Positions 11,472-21,852 are shown, counted from the stretch's first letter. The stretch: 64,000 nucleotides of DNA from Gambelia wislizenii (GCA_030847615.1 JAUMIR010000004.1:274435501-274499500); one strand, 5' to 3'. Numbers and translations: made by a program. The notes: generated by a model not told the origin, from the letters alone.

Positions 11472-11993
11472 GACACAGAATCAAAGAATCTTAGGGCTGA
11501 TCTACATGAGCAACTTACCCTGTTCAGACACTGCCTCACCACAAGCTACTTCCAGTGGGATAATGAATTCTACGAACAGATAGATGGGGTAGCCATGGGG
11601 AGGCCCCTGAGCCCAGTGATAGCAAACTTTTACATGGAACATTTTGAAAAGCAAGGCCTGGAAACAGCAACAAAAAAGCCCACAATATGGTTCCAATATG
11701 TGGATGACACTTTCACCATTTGGAACCACAGAGAAGAAGATTTGGTCTCATTCCTGAACCACCTGAACAGCATCCACCCAAATATCCAATTCACAATGGA
11801 AAAAGAGAAGGAAGGAACACTGCCATTCTTGGATGTCCTAGTCATCCGCAAACCAAACCAACGGTTAGGCCACAAGGTATACAGAAAACCCACACACAGA
11901 GAGACATATACCTGCACAAGAACTCCAATCATCAACCAGGACAAAAAAAAAAGCACAATAAAAGCATTGGTAGACCGTGCAAATAGGATCTAG
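11472..11993 (+). pseudogene. PLE reverse transcriptase, C-terminal half
   Basis: The 174-codon frame reads a Penelope-type RT. GVAMGRPLSPVIANFYME (residues about 40-57) is the palm motif before the catalytic box, and FQYVDDTFTIW carries YVDD at residues 77-80. LPFLDVLV and the KPTHRETY segment follow, as in PLE RTs. The fingers and first palm motif are missing, so this is a truncated enzyme. The start codon at 11469 is incidental: the first dozen residues do not look like PLE. The frame ends in a stop after LVDRANRI, where the intact protein would run on into the linker. Confidence 0.9.
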
Positions 11994-12041
11994 GAACCCT
12001 GGAGGACGAACTGAGGCACCTAAACTGGGCCCTACAGGCTA

Positions 12042-12803
12042 ATGGTTACTCCAGATCAGACATCACATGAGCAGCCAGGCCCAGAAAAAAAACACAGGAA
12101 TGAAGAAGAAATACAGCCACCCAAAGGGAAGGTATTTTTACCATACATCAAAGGAGTCACAGACAGAATAGAGAAACTAATGAGGAAACACAACCTCCAA
12201 ACAATCTACAGACGAACCAAGAAAATCCAAGAAATGCTACCCTCAGCAAAAGACAAAAGAGACCCTCTCACAGCTAGAGGCGTTTACCACATACCATGCA
12301 GCTGTGGACAAGTTTACATAGGGACCACTAAATGCAGTGTGCAAACACGAATCAAGGAACATGAGAGACACTGCAGACAGGGCCTGCCAGAAAAATCAGC
12401 AGTAGCAGAACATGTTATAAACCAACCTGTGCACAAAATGCTATTTAAAAACACAGAAATTCTGGACCAGGCCAACAACTGTCATGTCAGAAAGCACAGA
12501 GAAGCTATTGAAATCCACAAATACTTGGACAACTTCAACAGGAAAGAAGAAACCCTTAAAGTAAACAAAGTATGGCTGCCAGTCCTGAAAAACACCAAAA
12601 TAAAAACTGAACTCAATTACACAAATTTACATATACTCCCCAACAGGGGTTCACAGCATATAAACTCCACATACGCTCCTACCCAACCATTCTCTGAAGA
12701 TGCCAGTCACAGATGCAGGCAAAACATCAGAAAGAAACTCTTCCAGAACACAGCTCCACAGCCCAGTAAAACCCCAAGGAAAAGCTATGGATGCCGGCCA
12801 TGA
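12042..12803 (+). pseudogene. PLE linker and GIY-YIG endonuclease domain
   Basis: The 253-codon frame contains KKHRNEEEIQPPKGKVFLPY (residues 16-35), then GVYHIPCSCG..VYIGTTK (residues 80-97). That is the GIY-YIG signature, with a CSC pair inside it that is typical of Penelope endonucleases. The conserved arginine in the following helix is R103 (TRIKEHERHC). The frame then runs through KSAVAEHVINQP and FNRKEETLKVNK into the non-coding tail. It lies in the same reading frame as the RT upstream but is separated from it by stops and two compensating shifts. The shorter copy at 23770-24632 keeps the same domain. Identification is strong; activity is not expected. Confidence 0.9.
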
Positions 12804-12834
12804 AAGCCTCTGACTTCACAAATTTACTCTGGAT

Positions 12835-13235
12835 TGTCACCATCCAAGAGCCCTGCAGTCCATATGATGCAGATCATTTGCCCCAAACTGTCCCCAGGTA
12901 GTCCTTATGACCCCAGGGCAGAAGTGGGGCTCAGACAAGCCGTGGTGGGACCCAATACCACATTCTAAATGCTTAGTCTGATGCCACCAGGAAACAATAG
13001 ATCGGGCCCCATGTACCCACAGGAGACCATCCTGGCATGCCAGCCCTTTGTTCCACCTGCCAATCTGCCTTACCCTCCTGGGTCCAGGAAGGGGTCCTGC
13101 AGTATGTGACCAAGGCTGGTCATATGCAGAGGCTCTTTGGTCACATGTTGCAGCCAGCTTCATCAATACTGGGAGAACAAGGAAAATGGCTGCAGCTGCA
13201 GCCACAGGCTGGCATTCTTGTCTCGACTCTGGCCT
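12835..13235 (-). pseudogene. SGNH-hydrolase-like N-terminal part from a Ngaro/DIRS-type element
   Basis: On the minus strand, the 173-codon frame 12837-13358 contains CQDGLLWVHGARSIVSWWHQ, followed by a GIGSHHGLSE segment and then GQFGANDLH. The first resembles block I of SGNH hydrolases as found in Ngaro ORF3 (GHSI..W), and GAND resembles block III (GxND). The serine/glycine context is altered and the later blocks are absent, so it is a fragment. It begins immediately beyond the PLE 3' end at 12820. The complementary C-terminal part of a similar protein is at 46810-47230. The assignment is inferred from motif spacing. Confidence 0.5.
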
Positions 13236-13319
13236 GTTTCGCTGATGTAACAGGGGAGACACAGGCCTGATTTGTGGGTAGCGTATGCCTTCAGGGAGAT
13301 GGTGTATCCTGACCTGTGT

Positions 13320-13400
13320 AGATAAACCCTTGGAAATGGAAGGGGCTGCAAGGGCCATTTAGTCCAACCCTTTGCTATGCACAAATACACAACTAGGAGA
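13320..13400 (-). repeat. CR1 3' UTR scrap
   Basis: The text ggaaatggaaggggctgcaag ggccatttagtccaaccctttgc resembles the 3' UTR of the CR1 copies at 63340-63400 (minus orientation). No coding part is attached. Confidence 0.5.
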
Positions 13401-14429
13401 CATGAAAGCCTCTCCAGCTTTTATGGCACAACTGCATCTGATGTGAAATAAAATTCCTCACCCACCACCCTAGACTGAATGATAGAGTGTCAAAGAACCC
13501 TTGACTGAAAGGTCACCCTAGCATAATTTGTTCATTTGTTTAGGCTTTCTGTCTCATTGAGTGCAATGGAAGATACTCATAAGAAGTAAGCTTAGAATTT
13601 TAGCCTTAGGAGTAGCTACTCCACTTTATTATTCAAGCCATGTCTTTTTTTAAAAATCAGAATTGTCTTATTTGCTTGCGATAGTACATTTGGATTCATA
13701 CAAGATGGGGAAAATATGACAACTTATTTACCTCTTTCTTGTCTTTGTAAAAGAGAGTTTGTAAGCATAATTTTCATACAGAGTTTCTCAAGGGCCACAT
13801 TTAGAGATATTACAGCTAGTTTTTCATTGGTGGTTGCATATTAATCATAGTATCATGACAGATATCCCCTGGGCTAAGGGGCTGTTTCAGCAATTCAGAC
13901 AGACAAGCAATACAAGCAAGTATAGTTTAAACTTCTTGTTGCACCAGATTAGCCAAGAGAAGGTTGCAGTCCATCCATCAAATGAACACTCAGTTGCAAA
14001 TCTAAAATAAAATCCCCTAGCCCAGTTCTCATCTAAATGCCAAAGGTAGCCATTAGCTGAAACATATATGTATAATTTCTTTTTTTCCAGTTGCATTCCT
14101 GTGTTGCTGCTTGCAGTATCTAGTAGCTATATCACAGAAGAATGGTTATAAAGTATTTTTTTTAAGGGGGTGGAAGAATGGCACCTCTATGAAATGTCAA
14201 ATGTGAAACTTCAGCTAGAGTCATTTTAACTGAGTTGAACAGAAATGCTTTCATCAGCAGCCTTATTTATGCACTGAATCTTTACATACACAGTGCTACC
14301 AACAAAGAAATTATATTGCTACAAACTGCAGAATTTGTTTCAAGAACAAAACATGGCCTAGAATTAGAGAGGGGGAGGGGGAGAGATGTTTGGAACGATG
14401 GCCCTGAAACATCATGATTGTTCAGTGGT
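13400..14429. other. Unassigned AT-rich DNA
   Basis: I see no gene or repeat that I can name. Frames are 69 codons or shorter. Confidence 0.45.
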
Positions 14430-14490
14430 ATAAGCTGCCATGAATCTCATTTTAGGAGAAAGTCGGGATATAAATGCAATCAATCAATGA
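14430..14490 (+). repeat. L2-type LINE/SINE 3' tail
   Basis: taagctgccatgaatctca..gagaaagtcgggatataaatgcaatcaatcaat is the usual L2-type 3' end (compare 52690-52745). Confidence 0.55.
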
Positions 14491-14541
14491 TTTTGACTCT
14501 ATGAGAATGGATACAGTAGGAGCCCCATATCCACTGATTCA

Positions 14542-15174
14542 TAGAATCATAGAATCATAGAATCATAGAATTGCTTAGTTGCCCTTCTCTGGACACGCTC
14601 CAATTTGTCAATATCCTTTTTTAATTGTGGTGCCCAGAACTGGACACAGTATTCTAAGTGAGGTCTGACCAAGGCAGAATAGAAGTGGCACTATTACTTC
14701 CCTTGATCTAGACACTATACTTCTATTGATACAGCCCAAAATTGCATTGGCCTTTTTAGCTGCCGCATCGCACTGTTGGCTCATGTTCAACTTGTGGTCT
14801 ACTAGGACTCCTAGATCCCTTTCGCACGTAGTCTCGTTCAGCCAGGTCTCTCCCATCCTATATTTATGCATTTCATTTTTCCACCCTAAATGCAGTACCT
14901 TACATTTCTCCGTATTGAATTTCATTTTGTTTCCACCCTAAATGCAGTACCTTACATTTCTCCGTATTGAATTTCATTTTGTTAGCTTTGGCCCAGCTCT
15001 CCAGTCTATCCAGGTCATTCTGAATTTTGATCCTGTCCTCTAGGGTATTAGCTACTCCTCCTAATTTGGTGTCATCTGCAAATTTGATAAGTATGCCCCT
15101 AATTCCCTCATCCAAGTCATTGATAAAGATGTTGAATAGTACAATGAATAGACAATGAATAAAGAATTCATTGT
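14542..15174 (-). mobile_element. CR1 LINE 3' fragment with an 11-bp target duplication
   Basis: The left edge carries repeated ATAGAATC units, the complement of the CR1 tail. The minus-strand coding part (frames 14608-14925 and 14900-15220) gives [20 protein letters not shown] and ADDTKLGGVANT, both from CR1 ORF2. The 3' part of the ORF and most of the 3' UTR are deleted: the tail joins directly to sequence coding LERVQRR-type residues. A 52-bp tandem duplication (14879-14930 and 14931-14982) breaks the frame. CCACTGATTCA flanks the copy on both sides (14531-14541 and 15175-15185). Confidence 0.9.
14879..14982. repeat. 52-bp tandem duplication within CR1
   Basis: The phrase beginning ccaccctaaatgcagtacc occurs at 14881 and again at 14933, with identical following sequence through ttcattttgt. 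The 52-bp period is not a multiple of three, so the duplication alone disrupts the CR1 frame. Confidence 0.95.
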
Positions 15175-15235
15175 CCACTGATTCAATTATCCACAAGATA
15201 CAAAATGGCACACTTACCATTGAGTCTTCCTAGAA

Positions 15236-16662
15236 AATGAGTCCTCTCTAGCCATTTTCTAGGTCCTCCCAGCAACTCTATGGTATTTTAAACCAGAAGA
15301 CCCATTTTGTGAGAAAAATCAGTGAATTAACTATTTCCGAATAGATGTTTGAGAGTTCATATCTTAAGCAACCTTGCCAGTATACATTGTGTTTGTTCCT
15401 TGAAAAAAAGAACAGTCAATCCTCTTCACACCCAAATTTTCATTCCAGCCCATTTCTTCCCTTTACTGGCATTAGCTTTTTATAATATAAAACATTTCTT
15501 CATTTCCAGCAGTTTCAGTTGAAAGGTAATTTTTGAAGTCTATTACTTGCATTCTTAGTGAAGAGCACATTGTAGCATTTTGTTTTAATATGCCATTGAA
15601 ATTGTTTGAGTAGATACACCATGGAATCAAATACAATATGTCAAAATGGTTTCCATTAACTATGCACATTTGCACTGCTTCAGTTAATGGGTATGTTTTT
15701 GTTCTTCTCCTTCATCTTTGCATCCATAAGATGAAATGATTCAGTTAATGTAACTGAAAAGTGCATTGGGAAAGGTAGAGCAAATTACAAAAGCATCAAA
15801 CCACAATTCCACCCACGTAGGTTATTTTATAATGAAGTTTAATAATGACAGAAATTGTCTTTAGATTTGAACATCAGTCATTCCTGCAATTGTAGTTAAT
15901 GTGAAAATCTCACCCACAGTAATGTTTTATGAAAACATGGCAGAAACAGTACATCATATTTTAGACTAAAATGTCATCATAAAATCTTAACTAGATATTA
16001 TTGAAATATATAGTATATTAAAAGTAATTTGCAAGACTTCTCCAGACTGAAATGGAGGCTTTGTGGCCACCAACAATATAGGCAGGGGAGCAAATCCTGG
16101 TTGTTTGCTAGCCAACTTGCTTTGTGGGTCCCATATTGTGCTTTACTGCCATTAGAGCACAAAGAGCCTTTGATACAAGGCATAATAAATTAAATTGCCT
16201 TTATTATATCTAAATATTTGTGCAAATAGCACTATTGAATGGAAAAGCTTTCTGTGGGATGGAACTAAAGTATATTGCTTTCTTAAAAGGATACAAAGTA
16301 GGTATATCAGCATTGCTTGCGGAAGTGGGGGGGGAGGTTGCAGGGGGGCTACTACTCCCAGAATTCCACAGCTGGCTGTAGTCCCAAAGGTAGCCTTTTA
16401 AGATCACTATGTATCTTGGGGAGGAGAAATATTCTCTGACTATAATGTTACCCAGAAATTGCCTTTGCTCCCCTGGTTATGTTGTTTACTCAATCAACAG
16501 GGCAAGAAAAAGAGTAAGGGCACTGATCAGATTTCAGTACCACGATAGGTTATTGGTGTGGCAACCTTTACTATGTTTTCAGTTCCAAAGGTCCCTCATG
16601 CTAAGAGCAAACCAAGGTGGATATGAGATTCCTCATGCTAAGATCAAATCTTCTTGGACAAC
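15236..16662. other. Unassigned AT-rich DNA
   Basis: I see no supportable gene. A short phrase near 16340 (ctactactcccagaattccacagc) resembles ends of common small foldback repeats. Confidence 0.45.
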
Positions 16663-16872
16663 TCTGGGCTCAGTCAGACGGGAGAATTAATTGAGGAAAA
16701 TAGCACATTACCTCACTATCACAGCAGTGTTCATGTGTCCCCACAATCCATTTGCAAAATCACTGTCATGGGAAGCTACCCAAGTTTGAAGTTCACACAG
16801 AGCATGCTTGTGGGAAAAGATGGCCACGAGTGAATTACCTGCCTTATTATTCAACCAAAAACTTCCTCCATT

Positions 16873-17739
16873 CAGGGATGGTTTAACCATACCGCCAAAT
16901 CCGCATGTGCAGGGGCCCCCACAACCAGAGGGGGCCCCGTTCAGCAGTGTGGCCAGTGAGAGGCAGAGCGGGCGGGCTGTGGTGGGCCCCCTTTCCTAGC
17001 AAGCCGGCCGGGCATCCTGGGCTGCTGCTGGTGAGGCACGCCATGCAGCGGAGGCCCCAAGGCACCAAACCCGAGCCACCACCTCAGCACCAGCGATGCT
17101 GCCAGGGAGAAGCCAAAGCTGAAGCTGCCACGGTGCTGCCCAGAGGAGAGGGCTGGGCCCGGAGCTCCCCATCATGCACACGCTGCCTTCCTCGCCCGTC
17201 CGCCCGCCCAGCCACCCACCCTCTAGGCACCCCACTGGAGCTCCTCATGAGCCTCAACAAGGAGCAGCCCATGCAGGCACTGTCTTGAGCCCGGCAGAAG
17301 CTTTACCTCAGCCGGCCCAATCTCAGCCTCCAGCCAGACCTCAGAGCTGCTCTCCAGCTTCACTGTATGGTGAGCCCTGCCTTCCCCCCAGTCCCTCAGA
17401 GTTGCCTGGCCCCCAAAGCTGAAAACAAATTGGCGCTTCAGCCTCCCAACTGAGGCGGGGTTCAAGCCTCCCCCTTCCTCAGGGCTGGTTTAAGGGCCTT
17501 GCAGCCCCTGCAGCCACAGAGGCCCCCATCATTGGGGGGTTCATAACCCTCCTCCAGCAAATATATTATTAGTAACAATCTGAATATCCTGCACTGTGAA
17601 TAGGTTAGGTCCTGAGATAAACATATGGACCCCAAAAATAAAGTGTTACAGGGCCCCCCAAAATCCTTTAAACCAGCCCATATGGGGCCCCCAAAATAAA
17701 GCATTGCAGGGCCCCCCAAAATTCCTTAAACCAGCCCTG
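16873..17739. mobile_element. hAT-type non-autonomous element, GC-rich
   Basis: An exact 8-bp duplication, CCTCCATT, flanks the element (16865-16872 and 17740-17747). The ends CAGGGATGGTTTAA and TTAAACCAGCCCTG are inverted and begin with CAGGG, as in many hAT elements. Near the right end a block of about 60 bp (cccccaaaataaag..cagggccccccaaaat) is tandemly duplicated. The string CAGGGCTGGTTTAAGG at 17480 is a perfect inverted match to the right end at 17724-17739, so a second, shorter unit may be nested. The 127-codon frame inside is GC-driven and shows no hAT domain. Confidence 0.85.
17480..17739. repeat. Inner hAT-like unit with perfect 16-bp inverted ends
   Basis: CAGGGCTGGTTTAAGG at 17480-17495 pairs exactly with CCTTAAACCAGCCCTG at 17724-17739. 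The left flank is cttcctc and the right flank gcctccat, so a separate target duplication is doubtful. It may be an internal duplication of a terminal segment and not an independent insertion. Confidence 0.6.
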
Positions 17740-17751
17740 CCTCCATTCTCC

Positions 17752-17782
<31 letters not shown>

Positions 17783-18170
17783 GCTAAATGAGAGGTGCGG
17801 AAGAGCCATCATCTGCTTTAAAACATTTTTTCTTGCTCTGCCACTCGAAAAAAGCACTGGCAAAAAAACAATGGCAGCTCCAGCTGCTTTGTTGCCAGCA
17901 AGCCTACCCCTGCACACATCTGACCAGTCATGTCTGACTTCCTGGATCAGCCCCAATTTGAATTGGTTGTTCAGATGGGCAATTATGTGCATTTTTGTGT
18001 ATTTTTTGAAAAACATCACAAGAAACAACAAAAGCTGTTATCACAAACTACTTGGAGTTTTCAGCCCCCCTCCTTTCCAATATGGCAAATTCCAGCAGGA
18101 GCTCATCTGGACAAAAGGTATTCTGCCCACATTCTTTGAGGATATTTTTCATCATCTAAACAACTCCTCT

Positions 18171-18855
18171 GTGTCTGCTGCAGATAAGATGAAGACAGCT
18201 CTTGTTTGATGAAATACAGTCTTAGATATTAAACTTTAATTTGGACCAAGATCACATTAGCTACCTATTTTAGGTTATTTTAATGCCTTTTAGAAACATC
18301 CCACATAACTAAGTCAATGGGAATACAGCTCCTTAAGTTTTATTGAGGCATGTTTTATAGGGGAATTATAATTAAGAGAACTGTTGGATGAGACAGAACA
18401 GAACACCTGAGAGCTTTTCTTTTCTCAAAAACACCATCAGTCAATAAGTACTCATTAGATGAATCTGCAGATACTTTATGCACCAAAGCATAATCTTAAC
18501 TATGTCAGCACATGCAGTACAATTTGACTCCAGGCTATTGTTTTAATAATGCTAAGACAAGCCATCTTTGTTGGTGCGATGGTTCTAATGCATCAAATGC
18601 CCAAGAAACTGTTGCTACTGGTCACCAAAAAATTAAGAAAATGGATTCAAATACCTCAACAATCTTAATATTTTGAAGGAAGGACTCATAAGTGCTAGGG
18701 GAAGGAAAGATACCTTTCATGTATTTTTTTAACTGAAATATTAGTTAGTCTTACATTGCTATTAAAATCTTAATTAAGATTTTATCAGTATTCAGTCAAT
18801 TATGTTGGTTGGTCTTCAAGCATCTCTTGATTTCTTCTCCTTATTTATGAAATGA
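18171..18855. other. Unassigned AT-rich DNA
   Basis: I see no gene or named repeat. Confidence 0.45.
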
Positions 18856-19075
18856 GAATTGCTGTTGTTATGTGCCTTCAAGTCTACTCCAACTAATGAA
18901 GACTCTATCATGGGGTTTCCTTGAACAGGTTTATTCAGAAACGATTTGCCATTGCCTTCATCTAAGTCTGAGAGATCGTGACTTGCCAAAGGTGGGTTTC
19001 CACATCTGAGCAGGGGTTCAAACCCTGGTCCCCAAAGCCCTAGTTGAGTACTCAAACCATTACACCATGCAGAAA
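18856..19075 (-). mobile_element. Sauria-type tRNA-derived SINE
   Basis: In minus orientation the head holds a B-box-like GGGTTTGAACCCC (window ggggttcaaaccc at about 19013-19025) and an A-box region from aaaccattacaccat (about 19056-19070). The tail at 18856-18900 reads gctgttgttatgtgccttcaagtc, the BovB-like 3' end with (AAC)n. It is a diverged copy. Confidence 0.8.
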
Positions 19076-19434
19076 ATGAGAATTGAGAGGTCTTAAAGAA
19101 TAAATGGTTTTGAAAAAATGAAGTTATGTATTCAAGTCCTTGTACAGCACACTATAATATGTTACACCCTGAATCTTATTGGTAGCTGTATAGGTCTGAA
19201 GAAGACCCATTGAATCAATTGTTGAAGGGTGGTGGATAAACACATATGTAAATCCCATTGATTCAACAGGCCAAAGTTAGTTGGAATTACCATTTGGATT
19301 TAGGCCTATAAATCTAAAATATACCCTAATTTAATCAAAGTGAAACATTTCTGAGTCTCATTGCAACTCAATGGAAGTCAGGGGCATCTGGTGGTTCCTG
19401 TGTCAGTGAGGCAGTTTATCTATTCTCAGTTTTA
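19076..19434. other. Unassigned DNA
   Basis: Nothing recognised. Confidence 0.4.
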
Positions 19435-20395
19435 GGACTTGATCAGATTAGCATCTAAAAATGCTGTAATTCTGCAAAATGAGGAAAGCTGAAACAGTGG
19501 CACTGTAACACTTATTATTGCACATTGCTGTAGGACTTTTTCAGATGCATGAAATATACCGCAAGCAGCCTTGTTGCGTTGCGAGGCTGCTGCGCTGCAG
19601 AGCATCCGCTTCGTATGACGCTTGCCCCTGGCGGTACTGTTGCAGTACCGTGGGGAGAGTTGAGCGTCATATTTCCTCGATTTTTAAGAACGATCAACTT
19701 TCGTTCTTAAAAATCGAGGAAATATGATGCTCAACTCTCCCCGCGGTACCGCAACAGTACCACCAGGGGCAAGCGTCATACGAAATGGACGCTCTGCAGC
19801 GCAGCAGCCTCGCAACGCGACGAGGCTACTTGCAGTATATTTCATGCATCCGAAAAAGTCCCAAATCATGCAAAAGAACCACCATGGAATTATCACATGA
19901 CCACCACTAACACTTTAAGAATGGGACTTTACCTCCATGATTTAGCATTGGTAAGATTTTGGCGGTTCTCACGAGAAGATGTGAGCACACTTGAAAACAT
20001 AAAAAAAAAACCCCTTGATTTGCAAAGTAAATGAACACACAAACACTTAAACCTAAAAACATGCAAACAAACCAGGACAGTTCATAAAAAGAGCATCCTG
20101 TGGATTTTTCACATTCCCACCCAGAAGTTTTCTCGCTGGGAACAGTGAGGGGGAAAAGAGGACTGGCCATTCACGCTGATTACAGTGGAACATGTTTTTG
20201 CACGTTCTTCAGTACAGCAAATAGAGCAATATTGAGAGCTATTGATGGCTTGTCCCATCAATGAAAAGCAATGCCTTATTCATGGCTGGAGCACAGATCG
20301 ACCACATGAATATGACAACATCATGCACTAGCGAAAACCATTCACCCTACTGTAGCATTGTAATCATGGGATTTTTGCTGCATCTGATAAAGTCC
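19435..20395 (-). mobile_element. F1 family element, copy B, with a palindromic insert
   Basis: The ends GGACTTGATCAGATTAGCATC (left) and GCTGCATCTGATAAAGTCC (right) are inverted F1 termini. The interior in minus orientation (tgggtgggaatgtgaaaaatcc, gacaagccatcaatagctct) matches copies C and E. Flanks are TTA and TAT, so no exact duplication survives. The near-perfect palindrome at 19533-19861 sits inside it. Excluding that, the element is about 630 bp, like other full F1 copies. Confidence 0.7.
19533..19861. mobile_element. Near-perfect foldback element (329 bp)
   Basis: Two arms of about 161 bp pair almost exactly around a 7-nt loop (19694-19700, TCAACTT), and the loop centre coincides with the midpoint of the element. 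It begins GGACTTTTTCAGATGCATG and ends CATGCATCCGAAAAAGTCC. These ends resemble the F1 ends and those of the 57207-57520 element. Arm sequence includes gcgctgcagagc, cgcttgcccctgg and ctcgatttttaagaacg. Flanks (GTA and CAA) do not match, so the insertion boundary is set by the inverted ends alone. No protein is encoded. Confidence 0.85.
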
Positions 20396-20644
20396 TATGT
20401 CTGAACTTTGAAGGAACTATCCAAGGAACAGAATCATATCCCCCCAAATAGTTTGAGCACCTTGAATAGCTCCTGTGAAATTTTGCCTAAAACCCACATT
20501 GATTTTGCAGCTCCAATGACATGGAAGCTAACAGCCACCAGTGGTGGGAGCCCCCTTTTCCCACTTGCCAATATGGACTGGCATCCTGTTAGTGACCTAT
20601 GACAGCATAAGTCCAACTTACACCATTATAAGTGGGGGTGGGGG

Positions 20645-21379
20645 TTGCTTGTTGCACAGGTCAAAATTCTATACCCCTTACCACCAAAACATACTTTTTT
20701 GCTGCTGCTGTCTCTTCTCTGTGGCCTTTTAGGACTTTATCATACCACCCACCTAAACACCGTGCTGAATGAGACCACGTGCGAAAGGGATCTAGGAGTC
20801 CTAGTAGACCACAAGTTGAACATGAGCCAACAGTGCGATGCGGCAGCTAAAAAGGCCAATCCGATTTTGGGCTGTATCAATAGAAGTATAGTGTCTAGAT
20901 CAAGGGAAGTAATAGTGCCACTCTATTCTGCCTTGGTCAGACCTCACTTAGAATACTGTGTCCAGTTCTGGGCACCACAATTCAAAAAGGATATTGACAA
21001 ATTGGAGCGTGTCCAGAGAAGGGCAACTAAAATGGTGAAAGGTCTGGAAACAATGCCTTATGAGGAGAGACTTAGGGAGCTGGGTATGTTTAGCCTGGAA
21101 AAAAGATGGTTAAGAGGCGATATGATAGCCCTGTTTAAGTATTTGAAGGGATGTCACGCTGAGGATGGAGCAGGCTTGTTTTCTGCTGCTCCAGAGACTG
21201 GAACATGGAGCAATGGGTGCAAGCTCCAGGAACAGAGATTCCACCTCAACATTAGGAGGAACTTTTTGACAGTAAGAGCTGTTCGGCAGTGGAACGCACT
21301 CCCTCGGAGTGTGGTGGGGTCTCCTTCCTTGGAGGTCTTTAAACAGAGGCTGGATGGCCATCTGTCGGGGATGCTTTGA
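20645..21379 (+). pseudogene. CR1 ORF2 C-terminal region (reverse-transcriptase end)
   Basis: The open frame is 244 codons and stays intact to its natural stop at 21377-21379. The first 38 or so residues are F1-derived and not part of CR1. From [19 protein letters not shown] onward it is the C-terminal part of CR1 ORF2. The stretch [17 protein letters not shown] and [18 protein letters not shown] lies in the conserved region after the RT catalytic core, and [14 protein letters not shown] and [14 protein letters not shown] follow to the end. The RT catalytic core is upstream and missing, so this is a 5'-truncated insertion. Confidence 0.9.
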
Positions 21380-21466
21380 TCGTGATTTCCTGCATGGCAG
21401 GGGGTTGGACTGGATGGCCCTTGTGGTATCTTCCAACTCTGCAATTCTATGATTCTATGATTCTAT
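20762..21466 (+). mobile_element. CR1 LINE, 5'-truncated 3' end
   Basis: The copy starts within ORF2 (ctgaatgagaccacgtgcg) and ends with three ATTCTATG units at about 21444-21466, the CR1 tail. It keeps the end of the coding region and a 3' UTR of about 80 bp (gggggttggactggatggccc). No clear target duplication is seen against the surrounding F1 sequence. Confidence 0.9.
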
Positions 21467-21642
21467 GATGGCATAGCTTTGCCTTTTTTATGCCAACAAA
21501 AGAACCCCCCATGTCCTCCCATCCAAATGCCTCCCCAGCAAAGAATGAGGAGTGAACCAAGCTCCATTCACTTCCTTGTTTGAAATTCCGTGTATTCTCA
21601 CAAGAATACATAGTGCAAGAAATTCAAAAATAAAAACAAAAA

Positions 21643-21852
21643 TAGCAATAGCAATAGCATTGATATTTATACATCGCTTATCAGTGCTGAAGCACTCCCT
21701 AAGCAGTTTACAATTTTTTTTTAGCTAATTGCCCTCAACAAGCTGGGTACTCATTTTACTGACCTACAGAAGAATGGAAGGCTGAGTCAACCTTGGGATG
21801 GAACTCATAACCTTGTGACTTGCAGTACTGGCATTTAACCACTGCACCACCA
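21643..21852 (-). mobile_element. tRNA-derived SINE with L2-like tail, minus copy
   Basis: The sequence tagcaatagcaatagcattg..gcttatcagtgctgaagcac at the left is the 3' tail in reverse, and cagtactggcatttaaccactgcaccacc at the right is the tRNA-like head in reverse (gtggtgcagtggttaa). A second copy lies at 62238-62460. It interrupts F1 copy C. Confidence 0.8.

Larger units (their letters stand above)
11469..12820 (+). mobile_element. Penelope-like retrotransposon, 5'-truncated copy with RT and GIY-YIG
   Basis: This is the longest PLE in the window. It keeps the C-terminal half of the reverse transcriptase, the linker, the GIY-YIG endonuclease and the 3' non-coding tail that ends near 12820 (gaaagcctctgacttcaca). 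The 5' edge is unclear: PLE similarity is certain from about 11515. The coding region is broken by a stop at 11991 and by shifts near 11975-12085. In Penelope-like elements the endonuclease makes the target nick and the RT copies the RNA there. This copy is not autonomous. Confidence 0.9.
14514..15235. mobile_element. Tigger-like element interrupted by CR1
   Basis: A TA at 14512-14513 precedes CAGTAGGAGCCCCATATCC. This end is closely related to the one at 34043 (CAGTAGCACCCC..CCCATATCC). After the CR1 insertion the sequence resumes with attcaattatccacaagat, which fits the inner terminal region of the same element type. The right end is not identified, so the end coordinate is approximate. Confidence 0.6.
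16666..18167 (+). mobile_element. F2 family element, copy b, split by a hAT element
   Basis: Without its insert this copy is about 0.6 kb. It begins GGGCTCAGTCAGACGG and ends ATCATCTAAACAACTCC, with TCT directly outside both ends (16663-16665 and 18168-18170). Interior blocks match copy a: gatggccacgagtgaattacct near 16830, ctgaccagtcatg near 17919, and ccaatatggcaaattcc near 18077. The hAT element at 16873-17739 interrupts it, and a long poly-T (about 17759-17782) follows the insertion. No transposase is present. Confidence 0.75.

Noticed and set aside
16905..17422. 127-codon GC-rich frame and its overlaps
   Set aside because: It is wholly inside the hAT element, has antiparallel shadows and no transposase motif.
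17480..17739. Independent nested hAT insertion
   Set aside because: The inverted ends are perfect, but the left flank does not duplicate the right flank, while the outer element has an exact 8-bp duplication. It is better explained as an internal copy of the terminal segment.
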